Source: a virus
Strand: one strand, 5' to 3'
DNA length: 64,000 nt
IMG/VR virus record: IMGVR_UViG_3300031576_000035
Span: 1 to 64,000 of that record
Below the pieces are notes generated by a model. That model was not told the DNA's origin. It saw only the letters and a program-made list of their open reading frames with translations, and did not search any database. How positions within the stretch are numbered: position 1 is the first letter of the stretch; each line of letters opens with the position of its first letter. The position numbers and the translations under genes are program-made. This document shows positions 14,519 to 22,907 of the stretch, piece by piece.

Positions 14519-15388
14519 TCAGCCCTCCACGATGCGATAGCCGCCATCGAACTCGATCACCAGCCGTTTGCCTGTTGGTGGCGGCGGCGGTGCCTTCGGG
14601 TAAACCTTGGCAGCCAGTGTTCTGTCAAGTGCGCCGATGTCGGCGCCGCCTCGAATCGACTGGCCGTCCGCAGTGATCGAAGCCGGCAACTGGTAACACA
14701 TGATCGAGTCCGCGTCGGCATGCTCGGTGCCGATCAACGACGATTCCTCGAGCGGTGTCAGCACCTGCTGCACCGTCATCTGCTCGCTCCACCCCTGCGT
14801 CCTCTGAAAATAGTCAATCGTCTTCTGCCGATCGAGTCGCGCGATCAACTCCCGGCGCATGTGTTCGTGCGGGAATCCGCACGTATGTCCTGTCTCATGT
14901 CGCACAACTCTGGTAAATTCGCTCTCGGCCGTGCGCGCCGTGAACCCCTGCAGGCACATCGTCGGCCGGCCGCGCGGTATCGACAGGATGTCAGTCCCGA
15001 GGTAGCTCCAGTACCCCTGTTGCTGGCGCGTGATTCGCACCTGCGCGTCCGTCTGCGTCCAGGTGAACTTGACGTTGGCGAACTCCCCCCAGGCGTTCAT
15101 GTGCAAGAGGATCTTGTCGCGCAGCGCCGATTCGACGGCCTCGACGAAACCCACCGTCAGTTGGACGCCTTTGGCACCCCAGTATTTGGTGGTGAGCACA
15201 GCCAGGTAGTCGGGAACCGGCATCATCAGGGCCGTGGCCGACAGGATCACCGCCGATGTGACGGGAGGTGCGTTGGCGGGGTTGACCTCGACCGCCTGGA
15301 GAGCAGCTGCCGTTTGACTGGCCGGCGGCAGACTAACAGGAGTACAAATGGGGACAGCATCGATTGTCGTCGCGGCTTTCCGTGCCAT
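14519..15388 (-). CDS. Astacin-like (M12A) zinc metalloprotease
   Basis: 289 aa from the ATG at 15388. The zinc site HETGHTCGFPHEHMR matches the astacin pattern HExxHxxGFxHE, and the Met-turn is SIMCY about 60 residues on, as in the SxMxY of that family. The N-terminal 80 residues are a linker without a clear signal peptide, so export would need another route or the protein acts in the virion. The C-terminus has a proline run and a short beta segment. It lies just downstream of two small membrane proteins after the tail genes, the usual place for lysis genes, and no peptidoglycan hydrolase is seen. Confidence 0.8.
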   Translation of the reverse strand: MARKAATTIDAVPICTPVSLPPASQTAAALQAVEVNPANAPPVTSAVILSATALMMPVPDYLAVLTTKYWGAKGVQLTVGFVEAVESALRDKILLHMNAWGEFANVKFTWTQTDAQVRITRQQQGYWSYLGTDILSIPRGRPTMCLQGFTARTAESEFTRVVRHETGHTCGFPHEHMRRELIARLDRQKTIDYFQRTQGWSEQMTVQQVLTPLEESSLIGTEHADADSIMCYQLPASITADGQSIRGGADIGALDRTLAAKVYPKAPPPPPTGKRLVIEFDGGYRIVEG

Positions 15389-15539
15389 ACTTCTACTCGC
15401 CCGCCGGTGGAAAATCGGTGCGCGGCAACGACACGTTACCACGCACCGAACCAATGAAGAGAGTCCCTACCAGTGTACAGCGAACGCCGGCCGGTAGCAA
15501 CCGTACAGCTTGCGTTCAGGGAAGGGGTTGGCCTGCCGA

Positions 15540-15818
15540 CTACTTGCCTTTGAGACGCTCGCTCAGGTGCTCCAGATCAGCCTTTATGGATCGCAGATCG
15601 TTGCCAATTTCGATTCCAAGTTTGCGGTTGGTGCGCGTCTCTTCACCTGCCAGTATCGCTTCTGCCGCTGCCTGATCGACCCGGGGGATTACTGACCAGC
15701 AGATCACCAGCAGCACCAAAATATTGAACGACGCTGCCAGAAGTAGGAGCACGGTATCCACGCGATGGCGATCGTTCCAGAATTTCTCGAGCCAGCGTTC
15801 ACGTTTTCCCGTGCTCAT
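15540..15818 (-). CDS. Small one-helix membrane protein with coiled coil
   Basis: 92 aa. A basic N-terminus is followed by one membrane helix (residues 22-45: VLLLLAASFNILVLLVICW) and a charged helical tail (DLRSIKADLEHLSERLK). AGGTGAAGCC precedes the ATG; it overlaps the previous gene by ATGA. Together with that gene it is a candidate holin or spanin-like pair by position. Confidence 0.62.
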   Translation of the reverse strand: MSTGKRERWLEKFWNDRHRVDTVLLLLAASFNILVLLVICWSVIPRVDQAAAEAILAGEETRTNRKLGIEIGNDLRSIKADLEHLSERLKGK

Positions 15819-16183
15819 GGCTTCACCTGGCGATTGTGATCGATCACCTCAATAAGCCGTTGGATATAGCCACCTAGCTTGTCGCTGATGATGGCCACCT
15901 CACGTTCGCAGTGCTTGGCCATATCCGCCATACTCTCCTTTAGACTCTCCTTCATCTGCAAATTTATCTCTCGAAGCACCTTGATGTAGGAGTCCTGGAG
16001 TGCCAGGGCCAGCTTGTCGCGCGAGTCGATCATCTCGCGCAATTGCCTATCCTTGTCGGGGAGGTGCTTGAGCAGTAGCCATCCTAGCACGAGTCCGAGC
16101 AACCCGGCGCCAACCCAACCGGCACCTCCACTGATCGGATCGGTGCTGCCAGCTTGAGCAAAAATGGCGAGAAACGTGAGCAT
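15815..16183 (-). CDS. Membrane-anchored coiled-coil protein, holin candidate
   Basis: 122 aa from the ATG at 16183 (GAGGAGCATTGG upstream). A short N-terminal hydrophobic stretch, then a Gly-rich helix (GWVGAGLLGLVLGWLLL), then a long charged helix to the end. It sits between the tail genes and the protease. The topology suits a holin-like or lysis-timing protein, but no family is recognised. Confidence 0.55.
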   Translation of the reverse strand: MLTFLAIFAQAGSTDPISGGAGWVGAGLLGLVLGWLLLKHLPDKDRQLREMIDSRDKLALALQDSYIKVLREINLQMKESLKESMADMAKHCEREVAIISDKLGGYIQRLIEVIDHNRQVKP

Positions 16184-16290
16184 CCAATGCTCCTCGATCC
16201 TGGACGAAAAACCTGACCCGGACTGGATCGCGCGTCCGGGCCAGGCCATCAGGAGTGTCCCTGTTATCGTAATCGTTCGCCGGCAACCCG

Positions 16291-16716
16291 TCAAATAGCG
16301 TCCGGTGGAACGGCAGGCGCCGCTGCCTGCATCGAGGCCACCTGCGCTACCGTGAACAGGCTGCTGTCCTGAATGGCAATCATCACCTCGTCGGTGCATT
16401 CGCCGCCGCCGTCGAGCACCTTGCGCAGCCCGCACGAGGCCGTGAAGATAGTGCCGTCACGCTTCAACCCCTGAAGCCTGATGTCCATGATTTGCTGCGT
16501 CCGCCAGCATGGCCCCGCGAGGAATGCCGCCTGGCGCGTCGCGTACGAGGTGCGCAACGCCACGGGAATCAGCATGGACATTGGTTGCCCAATCAAATCG
16601 GCGGTGGCGTAGCCGAACAGTTCGGCCGCCACGGGGGACACGTCCTGGATGATGCCCGTGGTGAAATTGATCAGGAGCACAGGACCAAACGTCAGCGTTG
16701 TTGGCAGCGTGGACAT
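16291..16716 (-). CDS. Single PAS-domain protein
   Basis: 141 aa, essentially one PAS domain: NFTTGIIQDVSPVAAELFGYATADLIGQPMSMLIP is the canonical N-terminal PAS signature, followed by the KRDGTIFTASCGL beta strands. PAS domains sense ligands or redox state and mediate dimerisation. No output domain is attached, which is unusual for a gene within a phage late operon. It directly follows a tail gene and has a poor ribosome site, so translational coupling is likely. Confidence 0.75.
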   Translation of the reverse strand: MSTLPTTLTFGPVLLINFTTGIIQDVSPVAAELFGYATADLIGQPMSMLIPVALRTSYATRQAAFLAGPCWRTQQIMDIRLQGLKRDGTIFTASCGLRKVLDGGGECTDEVMIAIQDSSLFTVAQVASMQAAAPAVPPDAI

Positions 16717-16721
16717 TACCG

Positions 16722-17705
16722 TTACGGAGCGATCGCCAGCGCCCCGCCTTTCCGTAGAGATATCTGAGATATCCAGAATGATCCAGTGATCGTTGTAGCC
16801 GCCGACAGCAGGCCAGGATCGATGCGGGCGCCCACCAGATCGGCGCCCACAAACGGGGAGTTAGGCAGAGGCCGCGTCAGATAGGCCAGCGTCGTCAGGG
16901 TACAGCCGCATGGCAACCCATAAGTTCCCGTCTCCGGATCCACCTTGAGATCCGGATGGTGGATGACCTGGCTCGCCAAAAACGATGTCGAGCCGCTGCC
17001 GTACAACGCCACCTTGAGCAGCGACACGAGGAAAGTGTTGGGCGCGAACGTGAAGAACGGCACCCAGTTGAGCGTCACGCCAACCAGATACAATCCCTCC
17101 GCGATGGCGTAGAAGTAGCGGGGATCGTAGGGGGACGACAACCCTGGGAAGAAGCGCGCCACGACAGATGGCATCGTCATGCCAGGGAAGGTGTCGAAGT
17201 CCACCGTCTGCCACGGTACCAGGTAATTTTCACCAACGGCGCCGCCGGCCAGCGGCCCGGTGAACACCTTGGCGCCGGTCACGGGATGCGCGTACTCGAA
17301 CAGGTAGAAGGCGTCGTTGATTCCCTGGCGCATCTCGACGACGGCACCAACGGGGACGTACGGGTTGCCATTGGTTTCCAGCGCCGGAATACCATGCACC
17401 TCGCGTGTCAACTCGTAGGAACGAGCGCCGCCAAAAGGTTGCCAGCCAAGCACGCCGTAATCGTTCACCTCGCGGTAAGGATAGATCCACTGCTGTCCAT
17501 GCAACGTGTTGTTGCTAAGACTCACCAGCGACGGCGTCCCCGTGATTTGCGCATGGAAGCGTTCTGGATAGTTCGGCCGAATGATGGTCCCCGCCACGGA
17601 CTGCTGCATGGCCGAGCCGGTGACATGGAAACGCTCCAGCGCGTCCACCCGTTCCACCAGGCGGCGCAGTTCGTCCGTGTCGAGTTGGCCATGTTCAGTC
17701 CACAT
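16722..17705 (-). CDS. Putative distal tail structural protein
   Basis: 327 aa, beta-rich, beginning with a coiled coil (LDTDELRRLVERVDALERF). The middle carries a GVGAVVEMRQG-like sandwich segment and many aromatic residues. It lies two genes after the tape measure, where distal tail and baseplate proteins are encoded. Its start overlaps the stop of the previous gene (TAATG). No named family is recognised. Confidence 0.55.
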   Translation of the reverse strand: MWTEHGQLDTDELRRLVERVDALERFHVTGSAMQQSVAGTIIRPNYPERFHAQITGTPSLVSLSNNTLHGQQWIYPYREVNDYGVLGWQPFGGARSYELTREVHGIPALETNGNPYVPVGAVVEMRQGINDAFYLFEYAHPVTGAKVFTGPLAGGAVGENYLVPWQTVDFDTFPGMTMPSVVARFFPGLSSPYDPRYFYAIAEGLYLVGVTLNWVPFFTFAPNTFLVSLLKVALYGSGSTSFLASQVIHHPDLKVDPETGTYGLPCGCTLTTLAYLTRPLPNSPFVGADLVGARIDPGLLSAATTITGSFWISQISLRKGGALAIAP

Positions 17706-18802
17706 TACTGATACTGCACAGGGGTTGGAGGCTTGAAGAGAATGTCAAAATCAGCCGGCTTATAGGGACGCGCGCCGGTGTTCCGATTACTGACGAAATA
17801 ATATTCACCATCAGCGGCCGGCAACTTGTCCCAGGTGTCCGGCTTGTACAAAAAGACGTAGGTCACATCCCACGACACGCGGCCAACAATGGTACGCGGG
17901 TTACGTTTCACTTTCGGCGGTTGGCACAGGAGGGTGTGCGGCGCATACGAGCGCCAGCCGCGAGCGCCGTCGAACGTGTCGGCGTTGACCTTGCCAAGGC
18001 ATTGATCGATTGCGGCCAATGGCGGATCCGGCACGTTGTGCCAGGTGTACTCCAGTCGTCCCGAACGAATCAACATCTGGCCAGCGTTGGCGTGAATGGC
18101 CTGGTTCGCGAACCCGAAATCAGGGAATCCTGGCTGTACCGGATCAAACTGGATCGACTTGGGGAGGCCGATCGAATCAATCATGAACGCGATCTCGCGC
18201 GTTACAAAGCGCTCCAGTTCCCCCTTGTTGCCAGCGATCGCCGCCAACTCCTGATCGGTGCGCACCTCGTAGGACAGCGGCCGATAGTGAACCGCGTACT
18301 TGGCCGATCGCTTATCGGAACGCGACGACGCATCGTAGAAGGCGATCTTCGGCACACGCAACCGCTGGCCGTCCACCATGACAGGGTTGCCGAGATTGTC
18401 CTGCGCGAACACGTTGGGGTTCTGGCCGTAGGCGCCCTGGCCGGCCACCAGTTCGATTTCCACGGCGTAGAGCCAGGGGAACTCAGGTTCCTGGATGGGA
18501 CACGTCCGCCGCAGCGCCACGGGTTGCCCCGGCAGAGCAATCGCCGACGTATAACCAAGTATGAGATCGATCCACGACTTGCGCACGCCCCACGGCACAT
18601 TGAACACGCGCGTCACGGCCTGCTCGTCGTGGCGCCAGCGCTCGCGGTAACCGTCCACCTCCTCAACATCGGGAGGCATGGCGTAGAACTTGCTCAACCC
18701 CAGGCCGATGCCGGACTGGTTGACGAGTTTCCCACCCTGGAAGACGGGATTGTTCTCGCCCTGGATGCCAAGATTGGGATCCAGGCCTGGAATCACTGGC
18801 AT
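17705..18802 (-). CDS. Putative tail protein downstream of the tape measure
   Basis: 365 aa, mixed alpha/beta, no membrane segment. GAAGGAGTAGGCACGG precedes the ATG. Directly follows the tape-measure gene by 6 bp, the usual site of the distal-tail protein. Contains WDVTYVFLYKPDTWD and AVHYRPLSYEVRT segments but no motif that I can name. Assignment rests on position and size. Confidence 0.55.
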   Translation of the reverse strand: MPVIPGLDPNLGIQGENNPVFQGGKLVNQSGIGLGLSKFYAMPPDVEEVDGYRERWRHDEQAVTRVFNVPWGVRKSWIDLILGYTSAIALPGQPVALRRTCPIQEPEFPWLYAVEIELVAGQGAYGQNPNVFAQDNLGNPVMVDGQRLRVPKIAFYDASSRSDKRSAKYAVHYRPLSYEVRTDQELAAIAGNKGELERFVTREIAFMIDSIGLPKSIQFDPVQPGFPDFGFANQAIHANAGQMLIRSGRLEYTWHNVPDPPLAAIDQCLGKVNADTFDGARGWRSYAPHTLLCQPPKVKRNPRTIVGRVSWDVTYVFLYKPDTWDKLPAADGEYYFVSNRNTGARPYKPADFDILFKPPTPVQYQ

Positions 18803-18808
18803 CCGTGC

Positions 18809-20638
18809 CTACTCCTTCCTCCCACTGAATGGCAGCTTCTGGCCGCGCAGGATGTCGTTCGTCTTGCGCTGCTCGTCCACCTGCTTCTTCTGCTCTTCCA
18901 ACTGTTGCTCGTCGATCGGCTTGACACCCATCGTCGCCATGATGCTGGCCTGCGCCAGACGGTTCCACATCGCCTCGGGCGACTCCATCCCCTGAATGGC
19001 TGGCGTCACGTCGCGATGGCCCTTGCCGGTTCCCTTGGGCACATCCTCTTTGTCGATCTTCATTTTGACGATCTTGTCCGTACCCGTCAACCAGGCGATG
19101 CCGCGTGCCAGCTGGCCAATCAAATCGGCCAGCCACTTGAACGGCATCACCAGTCCCGTCAAGATCAGCTTGCCAATTTCTCCAAGCCACCTAGCAAATG
19201 GTGATTGTACAAGCATGGTGAACAGCCTCGCAATCAGCGTGATCACGGGCGCCAGCAAATTGACGAGCAACGCCACGAGCGAGCCGATCAGGGACAGGAT
19301 TGGGTTGAGCACCTCGAGCAAGACGCTGAACGCGCCGGCGACAACCTGGAGCGAGGCAAACACCGCCTGCAACACGGCGCCCAGTGCGTTCATGATCGGC
19401 GCCAGCGAATCCTGGAGCGGCTTCACCAGGGCCATGACGCTACCCATGAGATCCTTGAGCATGCCGCCGAGCAACTCGAACACCGGCGCCAGCATCGTCC
19501 CCAACGCCGAGATCACCGGCCCGATACCAGCGATGATCGGCTGGAGACTGGCCCAGAACGCACCGAGGCCACCGCCGCTCTCGTCGCCAGACGCCTTGAC
19601 GGCCATGAAGGCACCGGCCACCAATCCGAGAATTGAGATGATGCCGCCGATCGGCCCGAGGAAGGTCGTCAGCGTCGTGATCAGGAGGCGGAACCCTCCA
19701 GTCACGGCTCCCAGTCCCGTCACCAACCGTGGCAGGATTGCCAGCACGCCCAGCGTGGCGACGCCAATCATCAGCCACTTGGCGATGGCGTCCTGCTGAA
19801 CGCCAGACAAGCTGCGGAACCACTGCACAACTTCCATGAGGCCGTTGACGGCCGCCTGGATTGCTGGCATGAACAGGGCCGTGATCTGGCGGGAGAGTTC
19901 ACCCATCTGATAACTGATGATTTGCCCGTACGACGACGCGGCAATGCCGGCCGTGATGAAGCCGCCAAGAGCCGCCGTAGCCGTGGCGAACCCGATGGTT
20001 GCGGCCTGGCCGACGACTTGCAAGCTACCCTGGAGTTTCTCCAGGCCGCCGCGAGCCCGACCCATGCCAACTTCCCAGTTGAGCAGCGCCTTGGCTTGCG
20101 CCTCGTCGATACCCTTGAGGGCCGCGACCTGCTTGACGATCTCGTCCGTCGCCGCCTTCGCGGCCGGCGCCATCTGTTCCTTGGCGGCCTTCTGGTAGAT
20201 CCGCGCCGCCGCCGCCAGCCTCTCGTCCACAGCACTGCCAGACGCCTTGGCAGCTGCCGTTACCCGATCGATGTCGCTCTGGATCTGTCCGAGGGCGCCG
20301 CTGATCTTGCCGAGACTCTTGTCAGCCGGATCAGCCAGCGTCGCCACGGCCTTGCGGAAATTGTCGAGGCCATCGACGTTGGCGTCGAGGTCCTCCATTG
20401 CATCGGCCAGGACCTCTTGCAGACGACTCAGATCCACCGTGGCATCGTCAAGCGCCTCGGTGATGCCGTCAAAAGCCGTCGCCACGCCTGGCAAGGATTT
20501 CTGCGCTGCCGCTCCTGCCTCGTCGATCTGCTCCGCAACACCGTCCACCGCCTTGTGTACCTGCTCAATAGCCTCGTTTAAGGCCTCCATGCCCTCCTGC
20601 GAGAAGCGAACGGCCAGATCAGCTAGCGGCGTCGGCAT
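18809..20638 (-). CDS. Tail tape-measure protein
   Basis: 609 aa from the ATG at 20638 (GAGGAGTCTG upstream). The first 230 residues are Ala-rich helices typical of tape measures. Several hydrophobic helices lie between about residues 230 and 510, including GAVTGGFRLLITTLTTFLG and GGIISILGLVAGAFMAVK. A charged coiled coil closes the protein. It follows the tail chaperone frames and two small genes. With about 0.15 nm of tail per residue, the expected tail is near 90 nm, which fits a siphovirus; no sheath gene is seen. Confidence 0.85.
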   Translation of the reverse strand: MPTPLADLAVRFSQEGMEALNEAIEQVHKAVDGVAEQIDEAGAAAQKSLPGVATAFDGITEALDDATVDLSRLQEVLADAMEDLDANVDGLDNFRKAVATLADPADKSLGKISGALGQIQSDIDRVTAAAKASGSAVDERLAAAARIYQKAAKEQMAPAAKAATDEIVKQVAALKGIDEAQAKALLNWEVGMGRARGGLEKLQGSLQVVGQAATIGFATATAALGGFITAGIAASSYGQIISYQMGELSRQITALFMPAIQAAVNGLMEVVQWFRSLSGVQQDAIAKWLMIGVATLGVLAILPRLVTGLGAVTGGFRLLITTLTTFLGPIGGIISILGLVAGAFMAVKASGDESGGGLGAFWASLQPIIAGIGPVISALGTMLAPVFELLGGMLKDLMGSVMALVKPLQDSLAPIMNALGAVLQAVFASLQVVAGAFSVLLEVLNPILSLIGSLVALLVNLLAPVITLIARLFTMLVQSPFARWLGEIGKLILTGLVMPFKWLADLIGQLARGIAWLTGTDKIVKMKIDKEDVPKGTGKGHRDVTPAIQGMESPEAMWNRLAQASIMATMGVKPIDEQQLEEQKKQVDEQRKTNDILRGQKLPFSGRKE

Positions 20639-20834
20639 CAGACTCCTCATCCCTGAACAGCAGCGGCTGACTCGGCACCGGCTCGTCCCTGGCCGGTGCC
20701 GCTTCCATCTTCTGGCGCTGGATCAGGATCGTTAGCCGATCCAATAATGACAGCGCTGCGAATGGTCCGTAGCGCGGCACCTTGACCTCGTCCAGCAGCA
20801 TGTGGCACTCGGCCACCCCCTCGCGACGAGCCAT
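20619..20834 (-). CDS. Small protein between tail chaperone and tape measure
   Basis: 71 aa from the ATG at 20834 (AGGAGAAAGC upstream). Overlaps the tape-measure start by 20 bp. Helical (PFAALSLLDRLTILIQRQK) with an acidic end. Possibly a small tail-assembly protein; not recognised. Confidence 0.55.
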   Translation of the reverse strand: MARREGVAECHMLLDEVKVPRYGPFAALSLLDRLTILIQRQKMEAAPARDEPVPSQPLLFRDEESDADAAS

Positions 20835-21160
20835 CAAGCTTTCTCCTCTGCTTGTGATTCCCAGGGGAAGCACTTGTACGAATTCTTTCTCCTCTGCTGC
20901 GCGTGCTGTTGCAGTTCCTCTGGAGCCGGCAACGGAACCAACTCAATCTCGTTCATTTCGACGAGATTACGGTAGACCGAACCGTTGGCATGAGCCTGTA
21001 CCGCACGGCAGACATAGCTGCGCTGAATGCCACCAGGACACTCCTGGAGTCTTCGTTCCAGGACCATGTACGCTTGCGGCTCCTCCACCTCAGGGTTTGT
21101 TGTGAAGTGCATCAGGAGATCACGGATCTTGTATTTGAAAATAGAGTCTAACTCGCTCAT
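20834..21160 (-). CDS. Hypothetical protein in tail-assembly cluster
   Basis: 108 aa from the ATG at 21160. Soluble, with an N-terminal helical region (FKYKIRDLLMHFTTN) and a Gln/Glu-rich end. Its stop overlaps the next start by one base. The ribosome site is weak. Function unknown, probably tail assembly by position. Confidence 0.55.
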   Translation of the reverse strand: MSELDSIFKYKIRDLLMHFTTNPEVEEPQAYMVLERRLQECPGGIQRSYVCRAVQAHANGSVYRNLVEMNEIELVPLPAPEELQQHAQQRRKNSYKCFPWESQAEEKA

Positions 21161-21165
21161 CCGTA

Positions 21166-21423
21166 TTAACTCTCTCGATAGTAGTTCAAACGCTCCAGCG
21201 GCGTCATCGAGCGCCACCAGGTCGCGTAAGCCTCACGATCGCCCATCACCTTACCCAGCGCCACCCCGCCGCCGGGCGCTCGCCGCGTCTCCAGGTCGCT
21301 GTCGAGCGCCAGTACCAACTCGGGGACCGTCAAGCGGTCGATCTCCCACGGTCGCAACCTCATGGTGCCGTGCATCAAGCGCCGCTCAATCTCGTACCAA
21401 TCGATATCCTCCGGCCGCGTCAT
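21166..21423 (-). CDS. Tail assembly chaperone, second (frameshift) part
   Basis: 85 aa. Begins MTRPEDIDWYEIERRLMHG, helical, with a WWRSMTPLERLNYY end typical of the T part of lambda-like G/GT chaperones. The ATG overlaps the upstream stop (ATGA), and the frame is exactly the -1 frame of the upstream gene, entered from the slippery site at 21447-21453. It may be made mainly as a fusion. Confidence 0.7.
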   Translation of the reverse strand: MTRPEDIDWYEIERRLMHGTMRLRPWEIDRLTVPELVLALDSDLETRRAPGGGVALGKVMGDREAYATWWRSMTPLERLNYYRES

Positions 21424-21851
21424 TCCACCGCCGCCGGCACCTCTTCGTTTGGGAGGGAACCCTCAGCATTGCGCAGTACCCTTTGCGTCTCGACGCCAAG
21501 AGCCTGGACTACCTGAAACGCCTCTTCCTCGCTGACATCAGGATGATTGGCCTGAAGCAGCAGGTAGAAGAGTCGTGCCACGCCTTCCTCTGTGGCGAGA
21601 TGTTCCTTGGCTAGCGCCGACTGCATCGAGAAGCATTGCAGTTGTTTCTCGACCGCCCTGGCCTCGTTCACCAGCTTCATGCCTTCGGCCGGCGGCACCA
21701 GGTTGAGCAGGCGCATGGCCGGCTCGTACGGGTCGCCGATACGCTCCGCGATCCAGTCGCGGAACCCCTTGATGACATGCAGTTCCAGGCGCCCCACTTT
21801 CCACGAGCGGCCCAGTGCCGCAATCCGCGTTTCCTTACCCAACGACAGCAC
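21420..21851 (-). CDS. Tail assembly chaperone, first part (gpG-like)
   Basis: 143 aa, mostly helical, between the tail tube and tape-measure genes, where lambda-like phages encode gpG. The last codons contain the heptamer C CCA AAC in the reading frame, nine codons before the stop. A -1 slip there joins it to the 85-aa downstream frame to give a protein of about 225 aa. Confidence 0.72.
   Translation of the reverse strand: MLSLGKETRIAALGRSWKVGRLELHVIKGFRDWIAERIGDPYEPAMRLLNLVPPAEGMKLVNEARAVEKQLQCFSMQSALAKEHLATEEGVARLFYLLLQANHPDVSEEEAFQVVQALGVETQRVLRNAEGSLPNEEVPAAVE
21447..21453 (-). promoter_or_regulatory. Putative -1 ribosomal frameshift site CCCAAAC
   Basis: On the minus strand the heptamer is phased C CCA AAC with respect to the upstream gene, matching the X XXY YYZ rule. 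After slipping, translation continues through the -1 frame without a stop into the 85-aa gene. GC-rich sequence follows that could form a stimulatory structure. Confidence 0.75.
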
Positions 21852-21863
21852 GATGGCACCTCA

Positions 21864-22274
21864 TCAAGCAGCTGGATACACCATAACGCCCGTGATCGAG
21901 TCCATCGCCACGTCGAAATTGTAGCGCAACTCGTTCTCCACGGCCGACTCGTAGTGAACCTTGGTGATGACAACGGGGATCTGGATCACCTTGTTGGTCG
22001 CGACGTACTTCTGGATGATCCCCTTCACACCCGGACGAATCGACGGCGGCGTCGAGTAGGCCGGCTGATCCAGATCGAAGACAGCGTTGACACTGCCACG
22101 CCAGTCGTCCTTGCCAGTAATCCGCGCCGTGTGGCCTCCCGAGCCGGTGTGCGTCACGTCGAAGATGGCGATCTCATGGTCGCCACTCCAGCCGCGAATG
22201 TTGAGGACAGTGTTGCTGCCATTCGTTGGCTGAAACGCCACTGGCAGGTTGATGCCGGCCTGGTAATTCTGCAT
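21864..22274 (-). CDS. Probable major tail tube protein
   Basis: 136 aa, beta-rich. CGGAGGTTAC precedes the ATG. Order (tail terminator, this gene, chaperone, tape measure) is that of siphovirus tail tubes, and the size is typical. The middle contains DWRGSVNAVFDLDQPAY, consistent with the tube fold, although no motif is diagnostic. Confidence 0.7.
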   Translation of the reverse strand: MQNYQAGINLPVAFQPTNGSNTVLNIRGWSGDHEIAIFDVTHTGSGGHTARITGKDDWRGSVNAVFDLDQPAYSTPPSIRPGVKGIIQKYVATNKVIQIPVVITKVHYESAVENELRYNFDVAMDSITGVMVYPAA

Positions 22275-22286
22275 GTAACCTCCGTG

Positions 22287-22469
22287 TTATCTCTGTTCCG
22301 TGGCCTCGACGAACTGGAGTAGCGTGCCGCAGTTGCAAATGATCCGGCCAGGATCCGTCAGGCCGAACGTGTAGCCACACCGGGGACAGCGACCCACCCA
22401 GATGTCGAAGCCGCCTTGCTGGCGCTTCTCGGCGGCAACCCTCATCGCTTCTGGCTTGTCGTCGCTCAT
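22287..22469 (-). CDS. Small zinc-ribbon protein
   Basis: 60 aa with CPRC and CNC knuckles (residues about 28-47) separated by 14 residues. CGGAGTAACCG precedes the ATG. Inserted between the tail terminator and tube genes. Function unknown. Confidence 0.65.
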   Translation of the reverse strand: MSDDKPEAMRVAAEKRQQGGFDIWVGRCPRCGYTFGLTDPGRIICNCGTLLQFVEATEQR

Positions 22470-22472
22470 CGG

Positions 22473-22907
22473 TTACTCCGTGCGCCCGCTCCATACCTCG
22501 ATATCCAAGGTCGCCATCCACACGTCCAGGCCGTCCTTGACTGCCGGATCCTGCTGGAGTTTCCCCTGACCGGACGAGATCAAGGCAACCAGTGGCGCCC
22601 CGGATGGCAAAGGCATCTCGACCCCATCGCGATAGAGCGCTTGTACCGACACAGCTGCCGCGACCACCTGCGCCTTGGTGCCGCGTAGGGTGATCACCAC
22701 CTTGCGAAAATCCAGCCAACCGCCACCCGTCGAGCGCACCGGCGGCCGCAACTGCTCGCAGGACAGGTGCGCGTACGGCATCACTTGCGGACTCTTGAGA
22801 CGTCCCGCTTCAGGCGGGCCATCGACGAGCACTGGCAGTTCGGCGTGATCCGTGGCCCAGAGTGCTTTCACCGCTGCCAGCACGTCATCATCTACGACCG
22901 TACTCAT
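22473..22907 (-). CDS. Probable tail terminator protein
   Basis: 144 aa, alpha/beta, with the layout of tail-completion proteins: an N-terminal helix (VLAAVKALWATD), a central strand region, and a C-terminal WMATLDIEVWSGR strand. The position between the neck protein/ThyX and the tail tube supports this. The family match is by pattern only. Overlaps thyX by ATGA. Confidence 0.6.
   Translation of the reverse strand: MSTVVDDDVLAAVKALWATDHAELPVLVDGPPEAGRLKSPQVMPYAHLSCEQLRPPVRSTGGGWLDFRKVVITLRGTKAQVVAAAVSVQALYRDGVEMPLPSGAPLVALISSGQGKLQQDPAVKDGLDVWMATLDIEVWSGRTE

Noticed and set aside
17921-19204. Plus-strand open frame of 427 codons
   Set aside because: Shadow of the tail protein and tape-measure genes, composition not protein-like.
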